From Candidatus Melainabacteria bacterium (GTDB lineage Bacteria > Cyanobacteriota > Vampirovibrionia > LMEP-6097), in NCBI GenBank assembly GCA_005110385.1, contig DUDT01000008.1:1-52429 (forward strand): DNA of 52,429 nt, given 5' to 3'. The position numbers were made by a program, and so were the translations under genes. Positions within the stretch are counted from its first letter, which is position 1. Every line of letters starts with the position of its first letter. Of the stretch, positions 16,985 to 25,681 are shown piece by piece. The notes below the pieces were generated by a model. The model did not search any database. It had not been told where the DNA came from and worked only from the letters and a program-made list of their open reading frames with translations.

Positions 16985-18277
16985 TTAAACACAAGATTCT
17001 CCCTGTATCGGAATCTCCGAATCCTCAATCTCAAACCATTTTAAAACACTAGCTCCAATATCCGCGAAGCTATTTCTAGTACCTAAATCTTTAGGAATCA
17101 AACCCTGAGTGTAAAGTAGTAATGGCACATATTCACGAGTGTGATCAGTACCAGCTGCTGTCGGGTCACAGCCATGATCTGCCGAAATTAATAAAAGATC
17201 ATCTTCTGTAAGTAGTTCTAAGATTTTAGTGAGCCTGATATCTATATCCTCTAATGCTTGAGCGAAGCCGTCTGAGTCTCGTCTATGACCATAATTAGCA
17301 TCAGTTTCGACTAAATTTATAAAGAGTAATTCTTTTTCGCTATTTAGGATTTGATCTATATTCTCTACTCCCTTTCCTGAAAAGGAACTTGAGCGTATTA
17401 ACTCAGATTCATGGCTCGTGTAATTTCCTTTAAGAATATCAGTCAGCTTTTCTAAGCCATCTATATTATTTTTAGTATGAATATTAAAAGGCACTCCCAC
17501 ACCAGCGAATATATCTTGGATTTTACCGAAACCGATTACTGGAATATCTTTTTCCGCGAGCGTCTCTAAAATGCTTTTACCATGAGGTAATACAGCATAG
17601 TCATGCCTTTTATCATTCTGTCTAATGAATTTAAGCTCACTATTTTTATCTGGATTATCAGTAAATGGTCTAGCAATGATTCTAGCCACCTCATGTTCAC
17701 CACGCATTATTTCTCTTGCTGCTTTGCACCACTGATAGAGAGTCTCTAAAGGAACTACAGAGCTGTGCGCGGCTATCTGTAAGACTGAGTCTGCACTGGT
17801 GTAGATTATAGGGTAGCCAGTTTTAATATGCTCTTCGCCATAGTCTTTTAAAAGCTCAGTGCCACTATAAGGCAGATTACAGAGTATCCCCTTAACATTA
17901 AAGGCAGTTTTTAGTTTTTCGATAATTTCAGGCGGAAAGCCATTCGGGTAGTAAGGGAAGGCGTTAGTCGTTTTGATGCAGGCCATTTCCCAGTGACCAG
18001 TTATGGTATCTTTAGCTTTATTTAGCTCTGCCATTTTCCCGAAACTAGCTATGGGCTGGGCTTCTGGGCTAAAGCCCTCTAGAGGGCTGATATTTCCTAG
18101 ACCGAGTTTCCTTAAAGTAGGAATATTAATTCCTCTTTCAGATTTTAAACAGTGTAAAACAGTACTAGTAAAGGTGTTCGATTCTTTTTCTTCATCAAAT
18201 TCTTTAAAATCTGGCATTGAACCAATGCCTAGTGCGTCAATAATAAAAATAATTGCTCTTTTCTTAAGCTTTTTCAT
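16985..18277 (-). CDS. deoB: Phosphopentomutase
   Basis: A 430-residue DeoB, a little longer than the usual 385-410. It interconverts ribose-1-phosphate (or deoxyribose-1-phosphate) and the 5-phosphates in nucleoside salvage. Metal-binding and catalytic motifs of the alkaline-phosphatase superfamily are present: IFIIDALGIGSMPD at the N-terminus, DTITGHWEM (the phosphorylated Thr), VIGFGKIQDIFAG, LVETDANYGHRRDSDGF and ISADHGCDPTAAGTDHTRE near the end. The end is 26 bases from the lpxI start, so the two are probably co-transcribed, although the pathways are unrelated. Confidence 0.95.
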   Translation of the reverse strand: MKKLKKRAIIFIIDALGIGSMPDFKEFDEEKESNTFTSTVLHCLKSERGINIPTLRKLGLGNISPLEGFSPEAQPIASFGKMAELNKAKDTITGHWEMACIKTTNAFPYYPNGFPPEIIEKLKTAFNVKGILCNLPYSGTELLKDYGEEHIKTGYPIIYTSADSVLQIAAHSSVVPLETLYQWCKAAREIMRGEHEVARIIARPFTDNPDKNSELKFIRQNDKRHDYAVLPHGKSILETLAEKDIPVIGFGKIQDIFAGVGVPFNIHTKNNIDGLEKLTDILKGNYTSHESELIRSSSFSGKGVENIDQILNSEKELLFINLVETDANYGHRRDSDGFAQALEDIDIRLTKILELLTEDDLLLISADHGCDPTAAGTDHTREYVPLLLYTQGLIPKDLGTRNSFADIGASVLKWFEIEDSEIPIQGESCV

Positions 18278-18332
18278 AGGTTTTTCTACTGGTTATATTT
18301 TAGCAGCCTATGATACTATAGTTTCTCTGGAC

Positions 18333-18409
18333 GGGCCTTTAGCTCAGTTGGTTAGAGCGCACGCTTGATAAGCGTGAGGTCCCGTGTTCAAGTCACGGAA
18401 GGCCCACCA
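18333..18409 (+). tRNA. tRNA-Ile (anticodon GAT)
   Basis: A complete cloverleaf. The acceptor stem is GGGCCTT/AAGGCCC with discriminator A and an encoded CCA end. The D-arm contains AGCTCAGTTGGTTAGAGC. The anticodon stem is ACGCT/AGCGT, with loop TTGATAA giving anticodon GAT at 18367-18369. The T-arm stem CCGTG/CACGG carries loop TTCAAGT. It is divergent from deoB and outside any rRNA operon. Confidence 0.97.
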
Positions 18410-18431
18410 TATTTTTTTTCACTAAATTATG

Positions 18432-18502
18432 AGACTGCTCGTAAGCGTACAAGCTCAAGGATGGGGAGAACGAAAACGCAGAAATTGAAGACTGCGAGTA
18501 GT
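18432..18502 (+). repeat. Dispersed palindromic repeat, copy 5 (longest arms)
   Basis: A full-length copy just after tRNA-Ile. The ends GACTGCTCG and CGAGTAGTC pair over 9 bases (one G-T). The core GAAAACGCAGAAATTG sits in the right half. A left part (AAGCGTACAAGCTCAAGG) resembles the right part of the murI copy, which helps to define a full element of about 70 bases. Confidence 0.8.
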
Positions 18503-18575
18503 CCTATTATTGGGCTACTGTGATCATGGTCTATAATAAGATCATTCTCCTTACTTATTTAGAAAATCTTATTAA

Positions 18576-19553
18576 ATGCTAATTATCTCCGATGAATTAA
18601 TTGAAAACTCACGCTTTGCTTATATAGTCTTTGAGACTGTTCAGAGTTCAGATTCTATTGAGCTAGAGTTCGCTAACCCTGCGGCTAGAAAGCTGTTAAA
18701 TTTTGAACGCTTAAATAATTCTTCCTTAACTTATTTAGCTGATTCTAATCCCTCTATAAAGCAGCTTGAGCAGCTTTTAGATAAATTTAAAACATCTGAA
18801 TCTGGCTATAAAAGATATACAGTAAGGCTCGCTGGTGATTTTTATACCACTCATTTCACCCAGCTTTCACATAAACGTGTGCTTTTAGAGATGGTAAAAG
18901 AGTTTGAGCATGATTTAAGCGAGACGACGCATGAACTTAAAAGACCTATACAAAATATAAAAACTTTGACTGAGACGCTTTTGCGTGGCGCTAAGGATGA
19001 TGCTTTGATGTGCAGTAAGTTTTTGAATAGTATTAATGATGAAGTAGATCGTCTAGGTGATATGGTGCAGAATTTACTTAAATTAAGTTCTATTGATACT
19101 GTCGAGGGAACGGTTTTTTTCGCAAATGTAAATTTGAAAGACATTACTTTAAATGAACTTGAAAATATAAAAGAGAAAGCTGAGCTTAATGCTCTTAAGC
19201 TAGATTTTAATTGTAATAAATCTGTAAACCTTCTCTGTGATAAGGATTTAGCTACTCATTTAATCGCTAATCTGTTAGATAATGCGGTGAAATATAATGT
19301 AGAAGAAGGTTCTATTATTATAAATTTAGATGATAAGACTTTAAGAATTATTAATACTACTAATGCTTTAAAAGAGACTGATTTAACTAAGCTCTTTAAT
19401 AAGTTTTATCGCAGCCAAAACTCTAATGGTATTAAAGGCAGTGGTTTAGGGCTGGCTATAGTGCAGAAGATTGTGGATGTCCATGGTTGGAAGCTTTCAG
19501 CTAATTTGTTAGATGAGACTCAGTTAGAAATGATTGTTAATTTTCAAGTGTAG
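18576..19553 (+). CDS. Orphan cytoplasmic histidine kinase
   Basis: A 325-residue sensor kinase with no membrane helix. Residues about 1-105 look like a degenerate PAS-type sensor domain (FANPAARKLLNFE). The H-box is ETTHELKRPIQNIKTL, with the phosphorylated His at residue 119. The N-box is LIANLLDNAVKYN (about 228-240). The G-boxes are GSGLGLAIVQKIVDVHGW (about 288-305), complete for ATP binding. All catalytic motifs are intact. No response regulator is adjacent; the OmpR-type regulator at 9403-10089 is also alone and could be its partner. A sensing role for a cytosolic signal is inferred from the lack of membrane segments. Confidence 0.9.
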   Translation: MLIISDELIENSRFAYIVFETVQSSDSIELEFANPAARKLLNFERLNNSSLTYLADSNPSIKQLEQLLDKFKTSESGYKRYTVRLAGDFYTTHFTQLSHKRVLLEMVKEFEHDLSETTHELKRPIQNIKTLTETLLRGAKDDALMCSKFLNSINDEVDRLGDMVQNLLKLSSIDTVEGTVFFANVNLKDITLNELENIKEKAELNALKLDFNCNKSVNLLCDKDLATHLIANLLDNAVKYNVEEGSIIINLDDKTLRIINTTNALKETDLTKLFNKFYRSQNSNGIKGSGLGLAIVQKIVDVHGWKLSANLLDETQLEMIVNFQV

Positions 19554-19624
19554 TTTTATTTTCTTTTTCATGTGTTGTGCTTGTGTTTTCGAATCTTGAA
19601 ATGGTGTGTTCTATATTATTGTTC

Positions 19625-20473
19625 TTAATGATAATTACGTCCTAATGCTGTAAGTCCGATAATATTTTCTTTTTTGATGCCTTTATTTATCAAGATTTTT
19701 CCTAACTCATTAATGGTAGTTCCTGTAGTTACTATGTCATCTATAATTAATATTTTATTGCACTGCTTGCGAACTCCAATTTCTGCGTTTTCATTAATTC
19801 TAAAGGCATCCTCTAATTCATGCTTCCTTTCTGAGGCTGATTTATCATGTAATTTTTTTGTATTTTTTACACGATAAAAAAGTTCTGAAATAAATTTGAT
19901 ATTTTGCTTAAAACGGAGTGGGGTAGCAGTTTTTAAAAGCTGATAAAAATATTTCGCTAATAGTAAGGCTTGATTGTATTTTCGATCTGGAAAGCAAGGC
20001 ACACAGCAGATAATTAGAGAGCATTTTTTCCACTGTTGCTGAATCCCAAACTCTGCATTTTTGTCGTCATCTTTTTCATTTCCACTAGCCATAAAAACAG
20101 TTCTGTAAAAGCTTTCTAAATATTTACTGAAAAGAAAACAGAGTTCTGGTTTCTTATATTTAAAATCAAGCATCTGTTCTCGATTGAATTTTAGCTGCTC
20201 TTCTACGTCTAAGGCATTCTCCAACAGTACTTCTTCGATAAGTGATTCTTGATATAGGCTAGAGAAATAAATTTTTATGCCATTATCGCTAATTTTAAGT
20301 CCAGTATTTTCAGTAAGTAGTGAGTTTTCTAAACAGTTCTTGCAGATTATATCTTGAGTATTATCTATGAATTTTTGATTACATCTACGGCAGATACAAG
20401 AGCTGAAAAGATTTAAGAATCTGTGACAGATTAATTTTAGATCTAGTTTAAGTTCAAGTACATAATTAGACAT
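19625..20473 (-). CDS. comF: ComF family phosphoribosyltransferase-like protein with two repeat-derived inserts
   Basis: A 282-residue ComF protein, longer than the usual 220-240. It has an N-terminal zinc-finger-like pair CICRRCNQKF and IICKNC (about 26-47), a region of helices, ICCVPCFPDRKYNQALLLAK (about 155-174; RGFNQ-type motif), SERKHELEDAF (about 214-224) and the PRPP-binding loop ILIIDDIVTTGTT (241-253). The family takes part in DNA uptake or salvage. Residues about 135-150 (DDDKNAEFGIQQQWKK) and 227-240 (NENAEIGVRKQCNK) are two copies of the dispersed repeat, each just before a core beta strand. These inserts account for the extra length. All core motifs survive, so the protein is probably functional. 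Confidence 0.88.
   Translation of the reverse strand: MSNYVLELKLDLKLICHRFLNLFSSCICRRCNQKFIDNTQDIICKNCLENSLLTENTGLKISDNGIKIYFSSLYQESLIEEVLLENALDVEEQLKFNREQMLDFKYKKPELCFLFSKYLESFYRTVFMASGNEKDDDKNAEFGIQQQWKKCSLIICCVPCFPDRKYNQALLLAKYFYQLLKTATPLRFKQNIKFISELFYRVKNTKKLHDKSASERKHELEDAFRINENAEIGVRKQCNKILIIDDIVTTGTTINELGKILINKGIKKENIIGLTALGRNYH
19757..19799 (-). repeat. Dispersed palindromic repeat, copy 6 (inside comF)
   Basis: A consensus-like copy in frame within comF, encoding ENAEIGVRKQC immediately before the PRPP loop strand. The core is identical to the intergenic copies, suggesting recent insertion or recent sequence exchange. Confidence 0.88.
20027..20078 (-). repeat. Dispersed palindromic repeat, copy 7 (inside comF)
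   Basis: A second copy in comF, more diverged, encoding DDDKNAEFGIQQQWK. It has the same orientation and frame as copy 6 and lies before the strand leading into CCVPCFPDRKYNQ. Confidence 0.78.
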
Positions 20474-20504
20474 TAGGTTTTTGAGTATAAGGTAGTTTTA
20501 TTGA

Positions 20505-21353
20505 TCAGAAAATTTTTATGTGGGTGTTACTTATAAAATAATCCCTACGATGCTTTAATGAAGGAATTTTATTTCTAGTATCCTCTACTAATGCTAAATC
20601 TAGCTCCGCCATAATAAATCCAGTCCCAGATTCTTTTTCTGCTATTACTTCTCCCCATGGATTAACGATTAAAGAATGCCCGTAGGTCTCTCTGCCATCT
20701 TCATGGCTTCCATTTTGTGCTGCTGCTAAAATAAAGCAACCCGTCTCTATCGCTCTAGCCCTTAGGAGTGTGTGCCAGTGTGCTTTTCCAGTAGGAACTG
20801 TAAAAGCTGCTGGAACGCTTATAATTTCAGCACCATTTAAGGCTAGATCCCTAAATAATTCTGGAAATCTTAGATCGTAACAAATACTTAAGCCTAAATT
20901 ATATGCTTCTGTCTCAATGATAACCGCTTTATCCCCAGCTTGAAAATTTTTAGACTCTTTGTAAACCTCTCTAGTTGCTAGTTGTACATCGAACATATGT
21001 ATTTTATCGTAATGGGCGGCGATTTTGCCATTATGAGTTATAAAGTAACTTCTGTTTGCACATCTTTGTGCAGAAATTTTAATTGGAATAGAGCCGATTA
21101 CTAGATCCACGTGAAGCTCTGCTGCGAGCTTTGAGAAAATAGCTAAAGAAATATCCTCATTTTCTGTTTTAGCTTTTTCAAATAAACCTTCGCTATTGCG
21201 CTCTAGTAAAGTAGTCATTTCTGGCGTAATGATTAATTCAGCACCTTGTTTGGCTGCTTCGGTGATAAGAGATACTACTGATTTGATATTTATTTCTATA
21301 TTTATAGAGCTGCACATCTGTATACAAGCGGCTTTTATGGTTTTTTTGTTCAT
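20505..21353 (-). CDS. Nitrilase-superfamily amidohydrolase (Nit1-like)
   Basis: A 282-residue carbon-nitrogen hydrolase of normal length. The catalytic Glu-Lys-Cys triad is visible: Glu in IITPEMTTL (about residue 44), Lys in AHYDKIHMFDV (about 114) and Cys in LGLSICYDLRFPELFRDLA (about 156). The RFPELFR and TGKAHWHTLLRARAIE motifs match the Nit1/NitFhit branch (deaminated glutathione or omega-amidase-type repair enzymes). Exact substrate is uncertain. It lies 31 bases upstream of comF on the same strand, so the two are probably co-transcribed, and is divergent from dnaE. Confidence 0.9.
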   Translation of the reverse strand: MNKKTIKAACIQMCSSINIEINIKSVVSLITEAAKQGAELIITPEMTTLLERNSEGLFEKAKTENEDISLAIFSKLAAELHVDLVIGSIPIKISAQRCANRSYFITHNGKIAAHYDKIHMFDVQLATREVYKESKNFQAGDKAVIIETEAYNLGLSICYDLRFPELFRDLALNGAEIISVPAAFTVPTGKAHWHTLLRARAIETGCFILAAAQNGSHEDGRETYGHSLIVNPWGEVIAEKESGTGFIMAELDLALVEDTRNKIPSLKHRRDYFISNTHIKIF

Positions 21354-21481
21354 TTATTCTTGGTATTCTTGATGTGGATTAAAGATGAATTTTACCATCA
21401 AGCTGCCATAATTTAAGCTAAAATCATAAACACCCACTCATTTAAAACCAAAGCTTAAAACCACCTGAGTGTCCCTTACCC

Positions 21482-24400
21482 ATGCTTAGCACCGAAAAAT
21501 ACCACGTGCCACTGCACCTCCATACTGAATTTTCACTCCTAGACGGGGCTAGCAAGATTTCGCATCTCTGTAAAAAAGCTAAAGAGCATAATATGCCAGC
21601 TTTAGCTATAACTGACCATGGGACTATGTTCGGGGTTTATACCTTCTACCACGAGGCGAAGAAGCAGGGTATTAAGCCGATTATCGGCTGTGAAGTTTAT
21701 ATAGTTAATGGTGATCACCGTGAAAAAGGGAAACGGACTAAACTTTTTCATTTGGTTTTGCTTGCGAAGAATGATTTAGGCTATAAAAATCTAATTAAGA
21801 TCTGCTCAGAGGGCTGTATTAATGGTTTTTATTACAAACCGCGTATTTCTAAAGCTTATTTAGAGGAGCATGCAGAGGGCATTATCGCTCTGTCAGCCTG
21901 CCTTGGTGGGGAAGTTAATAATAATTTACTTGCTGGTAATTATGAAGCTGCTAAGGCAGCGGCTTTAGAGTATAAAGCTATTTTTAAAGATGACTTTTAT
22001 TTAGAGATTCAGGATCACCTTTACCCAGAGGATAGAAAAGTAAATCCTCTAATGATAGAACTCGCTCAGGATATAGGAGTGAAGATAGTCGCTACTAATG
22101 ATAGTCATTATACGAATAAAGAAGATGCTCGCGCCCATGATGCTTTGCTTTGTTTGCAGATGCAGAAATTCGTTTCTGATTTTCCGCGTATGCGTTTTTC
22201 TAGTCATGAATATTTAAAGACTGGAGAAGAGATGTTCTCTTTATTTAGAGATCACCTCCCTGAAGAGGTAATCACAGAAGTAGTCTACGACAATACTATG
22301 GAGATTTACGAAAAAGTCTCTGATTATGAGTCTTTTGCTCAGCCTAGTATGCATTTGCCAGACCCTGAACTCCCTTCAGGGCATAGCTTTGAAACTTATT
22401 TAAAAGAAATTTCTTATGCTGGTGCTTTAGATCGTTTTGGGGAAATTAGTGAAGATGTTAGTTCTAGATTGGATTTAGAGCTGCAAGTCATGGCAGATTC
22501 GGGTTTCGCTTCATATTTTATAGTAGTCTGGGATTTTATTCGCTGGGCAAGAGAAAGAAAAATCCCAGTAGGACCTGGGCGTGGTTCTGCTGCGGGTTCT
22601 CTTGTGGCTTATGCTTTGGGAATCACTAATATAGACCCACTGAAGTATGGTTTACTTTTCGAGAGATTTTTAAACCCTGAAAGAAAGTCTATGCCCGATA
22701 TTGATACGGATTTCTGTATAGATAGACGTGAAGAAGTTATTAGCTATGTGCGTGAGAAATATGGTGAGGACTGCGTTTGTCAGATTATTACTTTTAACCG
22801 TTTAACCTCCCGTTCGGTAATTAAAGATATGGCCAGAGTTTTAGAATATCCTTATGCTAAAGCTGAGGATTTAGCGAAGATGATACCTGTAGTTAGAGGT
22901 AAGCCTAGAACTATAGAGTGGATGCTCGGTAACCATGGGGATTTTAAAAAATATTATGATTCAGATCCTGAAGCGAAGCAGGTTATAGAACTAGCTTTAA
23001 AGAATGAAGGTTTAAATAAAACCTACGGCGTTCACGCTGCTGGGGTTATTATCGCAAATAAACCTATTACGGAAGTCATTCCTACTGCTAGATCTAATGA
23101 TGGCAGTATTATTACGCAGTTTGCGATGGAAGAAGCCGCTAACATGGGTCTTCTGAAGATGGACTTTCTGGGTCTAAGAAACCTTACCATGATTAATAAG
23201 GCTCTTGAAATTATTCAAGAAACCAATCCAGATCAGCCTTTAATCGATATAGATAAAGTCAGTATGGATGATGAGGCGACTTTTGATACTATCTGTTCGG
23301 GGCATCTTTCGGGTATATTTCAGTTAGAGACTTCTGCTGGAATGAAGCAGGTAGCTAGAGATTTAGCACCGCGTAATATAGAAGATATTTCTGCACTTAT
23401 CGCTCTTTATCGTCCAGGCCCTTTAGATACGGGGATGATAGATGATTTTATTAATCGTAAATCTGGTAAGCAGGAGATTAAATATGATCATCCATTACTA
23501 GAACCTTTACTCAGAAACACTTACGCTACTATCGTTTATCAAGAGCAGATTATGCAGATTACGCAGGTGCTTGGTGGTTTTTCACTTGGAGAAGCAGATC
23601 TTTTAAGAAGAGCAATGGGTAAGAAGAAGCCAGAAGTTATTTTGCCTTATAAAGATCGTTTTGTGCAGGGCTGTTTACAGAATAAGCATCCTGAGCCGAT
23701 TAGCCAGGAGCTTGCCGATAAGCTGTTTGAGCAGATGTTAGCCTTCGCTGAATACTGCTTTAATAAATCTCACTCTACAGCTTATGGTTTTATTACTTAC
23801 CAGACTGCGTATCTTAAAACGCACTATCCGATTGAGTATCTAACTGCTTTATTTATTTCCTGTGATGGTGATACCGATAAAATTAAATTTTATATAAAAG
23901 AAGCTCAGCGATTAAATATTAAGATAGAAGCCCCAGATATTAATAAATCTAGTCTAGATTTTAAAGCAGATTTAGAAAATAGATCTATAGTCTTTGGGCT
24001 AAAAGCTGTTAAGGGAGTGGGTACTGTCCCTGCTGAGGATTTAATAAGGGAGCGTAATGAAAACGGCTTTTTTAAAGATTTCTATGATTTTACTAAGCGT
24101 ATAAACCATAAGTCAGTTAATAAGAAGACTATAGAATCACTGATTCGCTGTGGGGCACTAGATTCATTAAAAGCAGGCCGAAAGGCGATGATAGAGAATG
24201 TCGAAGCTTTTATCGATAATGCTAAAAAAGCCCAGTCTAAGCAGAATTCAGGACAGCTCAGTCTTTTTAGTAATAGTAAGGTGGAAATCAATTTAGCACC
24301 TAATTATATAAATGGCGAGCAAGATGAGTATCCTGAGCGGGATTTACAGGCGATGGAATATGAGCTGCTAGGACTCTTTGTTAATAATCATCCGATGCAG

Positions 24401-24967
24401 GCTATACAGTCATTATGTAGGATGATTACTAATCACACACTCTCTTCAGTAAAGGATTTAAAAGATAAGGCTAAAGTTAAAGTCCCAGTGCTACTTATAG
24501 ATTTCGTTAAGAAAATCACTAAATCTAAGAAAATAATCTGCATTGCTCAGTTAGAGGATTTAGATGACAGGATAGAAGGCGTAATATTTAGTTCTAAATT
24601 AGGGCCAGTAGAACACCTTTTAATTAAAGGTAAACGACTTTTAGTTACAGGTACGCTCTCTAAAGCCTCTGAAGGTAACGCTAGTATTATGATTGATAGC
24701 CTTGAAGATTTAGACGATAAGGCTATAGTAGAGTTCGAGGTAGATATGGATACTATTAAAGATTATTTTAGTTTTTTTCAGTCACTAAAATCTTTTCTCA
24801 CTCAGGAGCAGAATCGGGGCGAGAGTCTAGTGGTTTTAAATTTAAAGTCTGGTGCGAAGTCGAGGAAAATGTCTCTAGGAGCTGCTTATAAGATTGTGAA
24901 TAGTGATAAACTCAAAGAAAATATATATAGATTTATCGATGATTTTAAGGTTTTGAATTTAGTTTAG
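21482..24967 (+). CDS. dnaE: DNA polymerase III alpha subunit
   Basis: A 1161-residue DnaE1-type replicative polymerase, the usual length. The N-terminal PHP domain begins HLHTEFSLLDGASKI, with ITDHGTM and ALSACLGG. The palm carries GPGRGSAAGSLVAY and the catalytic acids in PDIDTDFCIDRREEV (about residues 399-413). Later blocks are NKTYGVHAAGVIIA, LGLRNLTMI, ALYRPGPLDTGMI, YQEQIMQI and FNKSHSTAYGFI. After about residue 880 come the helix-hairpin-helix region and an OB-fold region. No intein or break is seen. It stands alone on its strand between the nitrilase and a broken gene. Confidence 0.97.
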   Translation: MLSTEKYHVPLHLHTEFSLLDGASKISHLCKKAKEHNMPALAITDHGTMFGVYTFYHEAKKQGIKPIIGCEVYIVNGDHREKGKRTKLFHLVLLAKNDLGYKNLIKICSEGCINGFYYKPRISKAYLEEHAEGIIALSACLGGEVNNNLLAGNYEAAKAAALEYKAIFKDDFYLEIQDHLYPEDRKVNPLMIELAQDIGVKIVATNDSHYTNKEDARAHDALLCLQMQKFVSDFPRMRFSSHEYLKTGEEMFSLFRDHLPEEVITEVVYDNTMEIYEKVSDYESFAQPSMHLPDPELPSGHSFETYLKEISYAGALDRFGEISEDVSSRLDLELQVMADSGFASYFIVVWDFIRWARERKIPVGPGRGSAAGSLVAYALGITNIDPLKYGLLFERFLNPERKSMPDIDTDFCIDRREEVISYVREKYGEDCVCQIITFNRLTSRSVIKDMARVLEYPYAKAEDLAKMIPVVRGKPRTIEWMLGNHGDFKKYYDSDPEAKQVIELALKNEGLNKTYGVHAAGVIIANKPITEVIPTARSNDGSIITQFAMEEAANMGLLKMDFLGLRNLTMINKALEIIQETNPDQPLIDIDKVSMDDEATFDTICSGHLSGIFQLETSAGMKQVARDLAPRNIEDISALIALYRPGPLDTGMIDDFINRKSGKQEIKYDHPLLEPLLRNTYATIVYQEQIMQITQVLGGFSLGEADLLRRAMGKKKPEVILPYKDRFVQGCLQNKHPEPISQELADKLFEQMLAFAEYCFNKSHSTAYGFITYQTAYLKTHYPIEYLTALFISCDGDTDKIKFYIKEAQRLNIKIEAPDINKSSLDFKADLENRSIVFGLKAVKGVGTVPAEDLIRERNENGFFKDFYDFTKRINHKSVNKKTIESLIRCGALDSLKAGRKAMIENVEAFIDNAKKAQSKQNSGQLSLFSNSKVEINLAPNYINGEQDEYPERDLQAMEYELLGLFVNNHPMQAIQSLCRMITNHTLSSVKDLKDKAKVKVPVLLIDFVKKITKSKKIICIAQLEDLDDRIEGVIFSSKLGPVEHLLIKGKRLLVTGTLSKASEGNASIMIDSLEDLDDKAIVEFEVDMDTIKDYFSFFQSLKSFLTQEQNRGESLVVLNLKSGAKSRKMSLGAAYKIVNSDKLKENIYRFIDDFKVLNLV

Positions 24968-24997
24968 TGTCAAAAAACAATAATACTCATTGTCTAA

Positions 24998-25243
24998 GGT
25001 AAAGGAAATTGTCATAAGTTAGGGTTCATTGTTCTTGAATCTAATGAAACAAGGCACTGGTGGAATGCTAGGTGTCATAGTGTGATTTGTCACAAAAATG
25101 GTAGTGTAAGTGTCTGGAATGACGGTGCAGGTTTTGGTGGAGCGGTAGAAAGAAGATATGGATCATTAGATGAGTGACTAAAAGCCACTGGAAAGAGTAT
25201 TTCTTCGGATAAAAGAGATGAGCTTCGAAGGATTCTTGCTTAA
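24998..25243 (+). pseudogene. Remnant of a small conserved-looking protein, interrupted by TGA
   Basis: The frame running from 24998 encodes FIVLESNETRHWWNARCH, then SVICHKNGSVSVWNDGAGFG and GAVERRYGSLDE. It stops at TGA (25175-25177), then continues in the same frame as LKATGKSISSDKRDELRRIL to TAA at 25241-25243. The composition (Trp, Gly, Arg, regular codon use) is protein-like on both sides of the TGA, and a Trp in its place (SLDEWLKATG) would be natural. No ATG start is visible in frame and an in-frame TAA precedes it, so the 5' end is also damaged. I do not recognise the family. The alternative is a chance pattern, or recoding of UGA as Trp, which other genes here argue against. Confidence 0.6.
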
Positions 25244-25257
25244 GAAAATCCAAAAAA

Positions 25258-25668
25258 TTATCTCTTAGAAAACTGGAATCTCTTACGAGCTTTCTTACGG
25301 CCATATTTCTTGGACTCTTTAATTAAAGAGTTTCTAGTTAATAGACCAGCAGCTTTAAGAGCTTTTTTATTAGCTTCATTAACAGTAGCTAACACTTTAG
25401 CCACAGCATGCATAATAGCATCAGCTTGACCAACTATGCCACCACCAGCAACGTCAGCAATTACATCATAGCTGTTAGCGATACCACAAAGTTCAAATGG
25501 AGAAAGGATCTTTTTCTCAATTAAAAGTCTGTGACCAAAATAATCTTTAATGCTTTTAGCATTTACTGTTACGTTCCCAGTTCCAGTAGCCATTCTAACT
25601 TTAGCGATAGCTCTTTTTCTTTTACCAGTGTTATTTAAATCTAATTTGCCTTTCTTAGCTTCTTTCAT
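25258..25668 (-). CDS. rpsI: Ribosomal protein S9
   Basis: A 136-residue S9 (uS9), slightly longer than the usual 130. It has the central GKRKRAIAKVRMATGTGNVTVN block and the hallmark C-terminus with RKKARKRFQFSKR; the last residues reach the P-site tRNA. It follows rplM by 13 bases, the normal rplM-rpsI pair. No Shine-Dalgarno site is obvious before the ATG, as for several genes in this window. Confidence 0.96.
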   Translation of the reverse strand: MKEAKKGKLDLNNTGKRKRAIAKVRMATGTGNVTVNAKSIKDYFGHRLLIEKKILSPFELCGIANSYDVIADVAGGGIVGQADAIMHAVAKVLATVNEANKKALKAAGLLTRNSLIKESKKYGRKKARKRFQFSKR

Positions 25669-25681
25669 TTACAAATTTACC

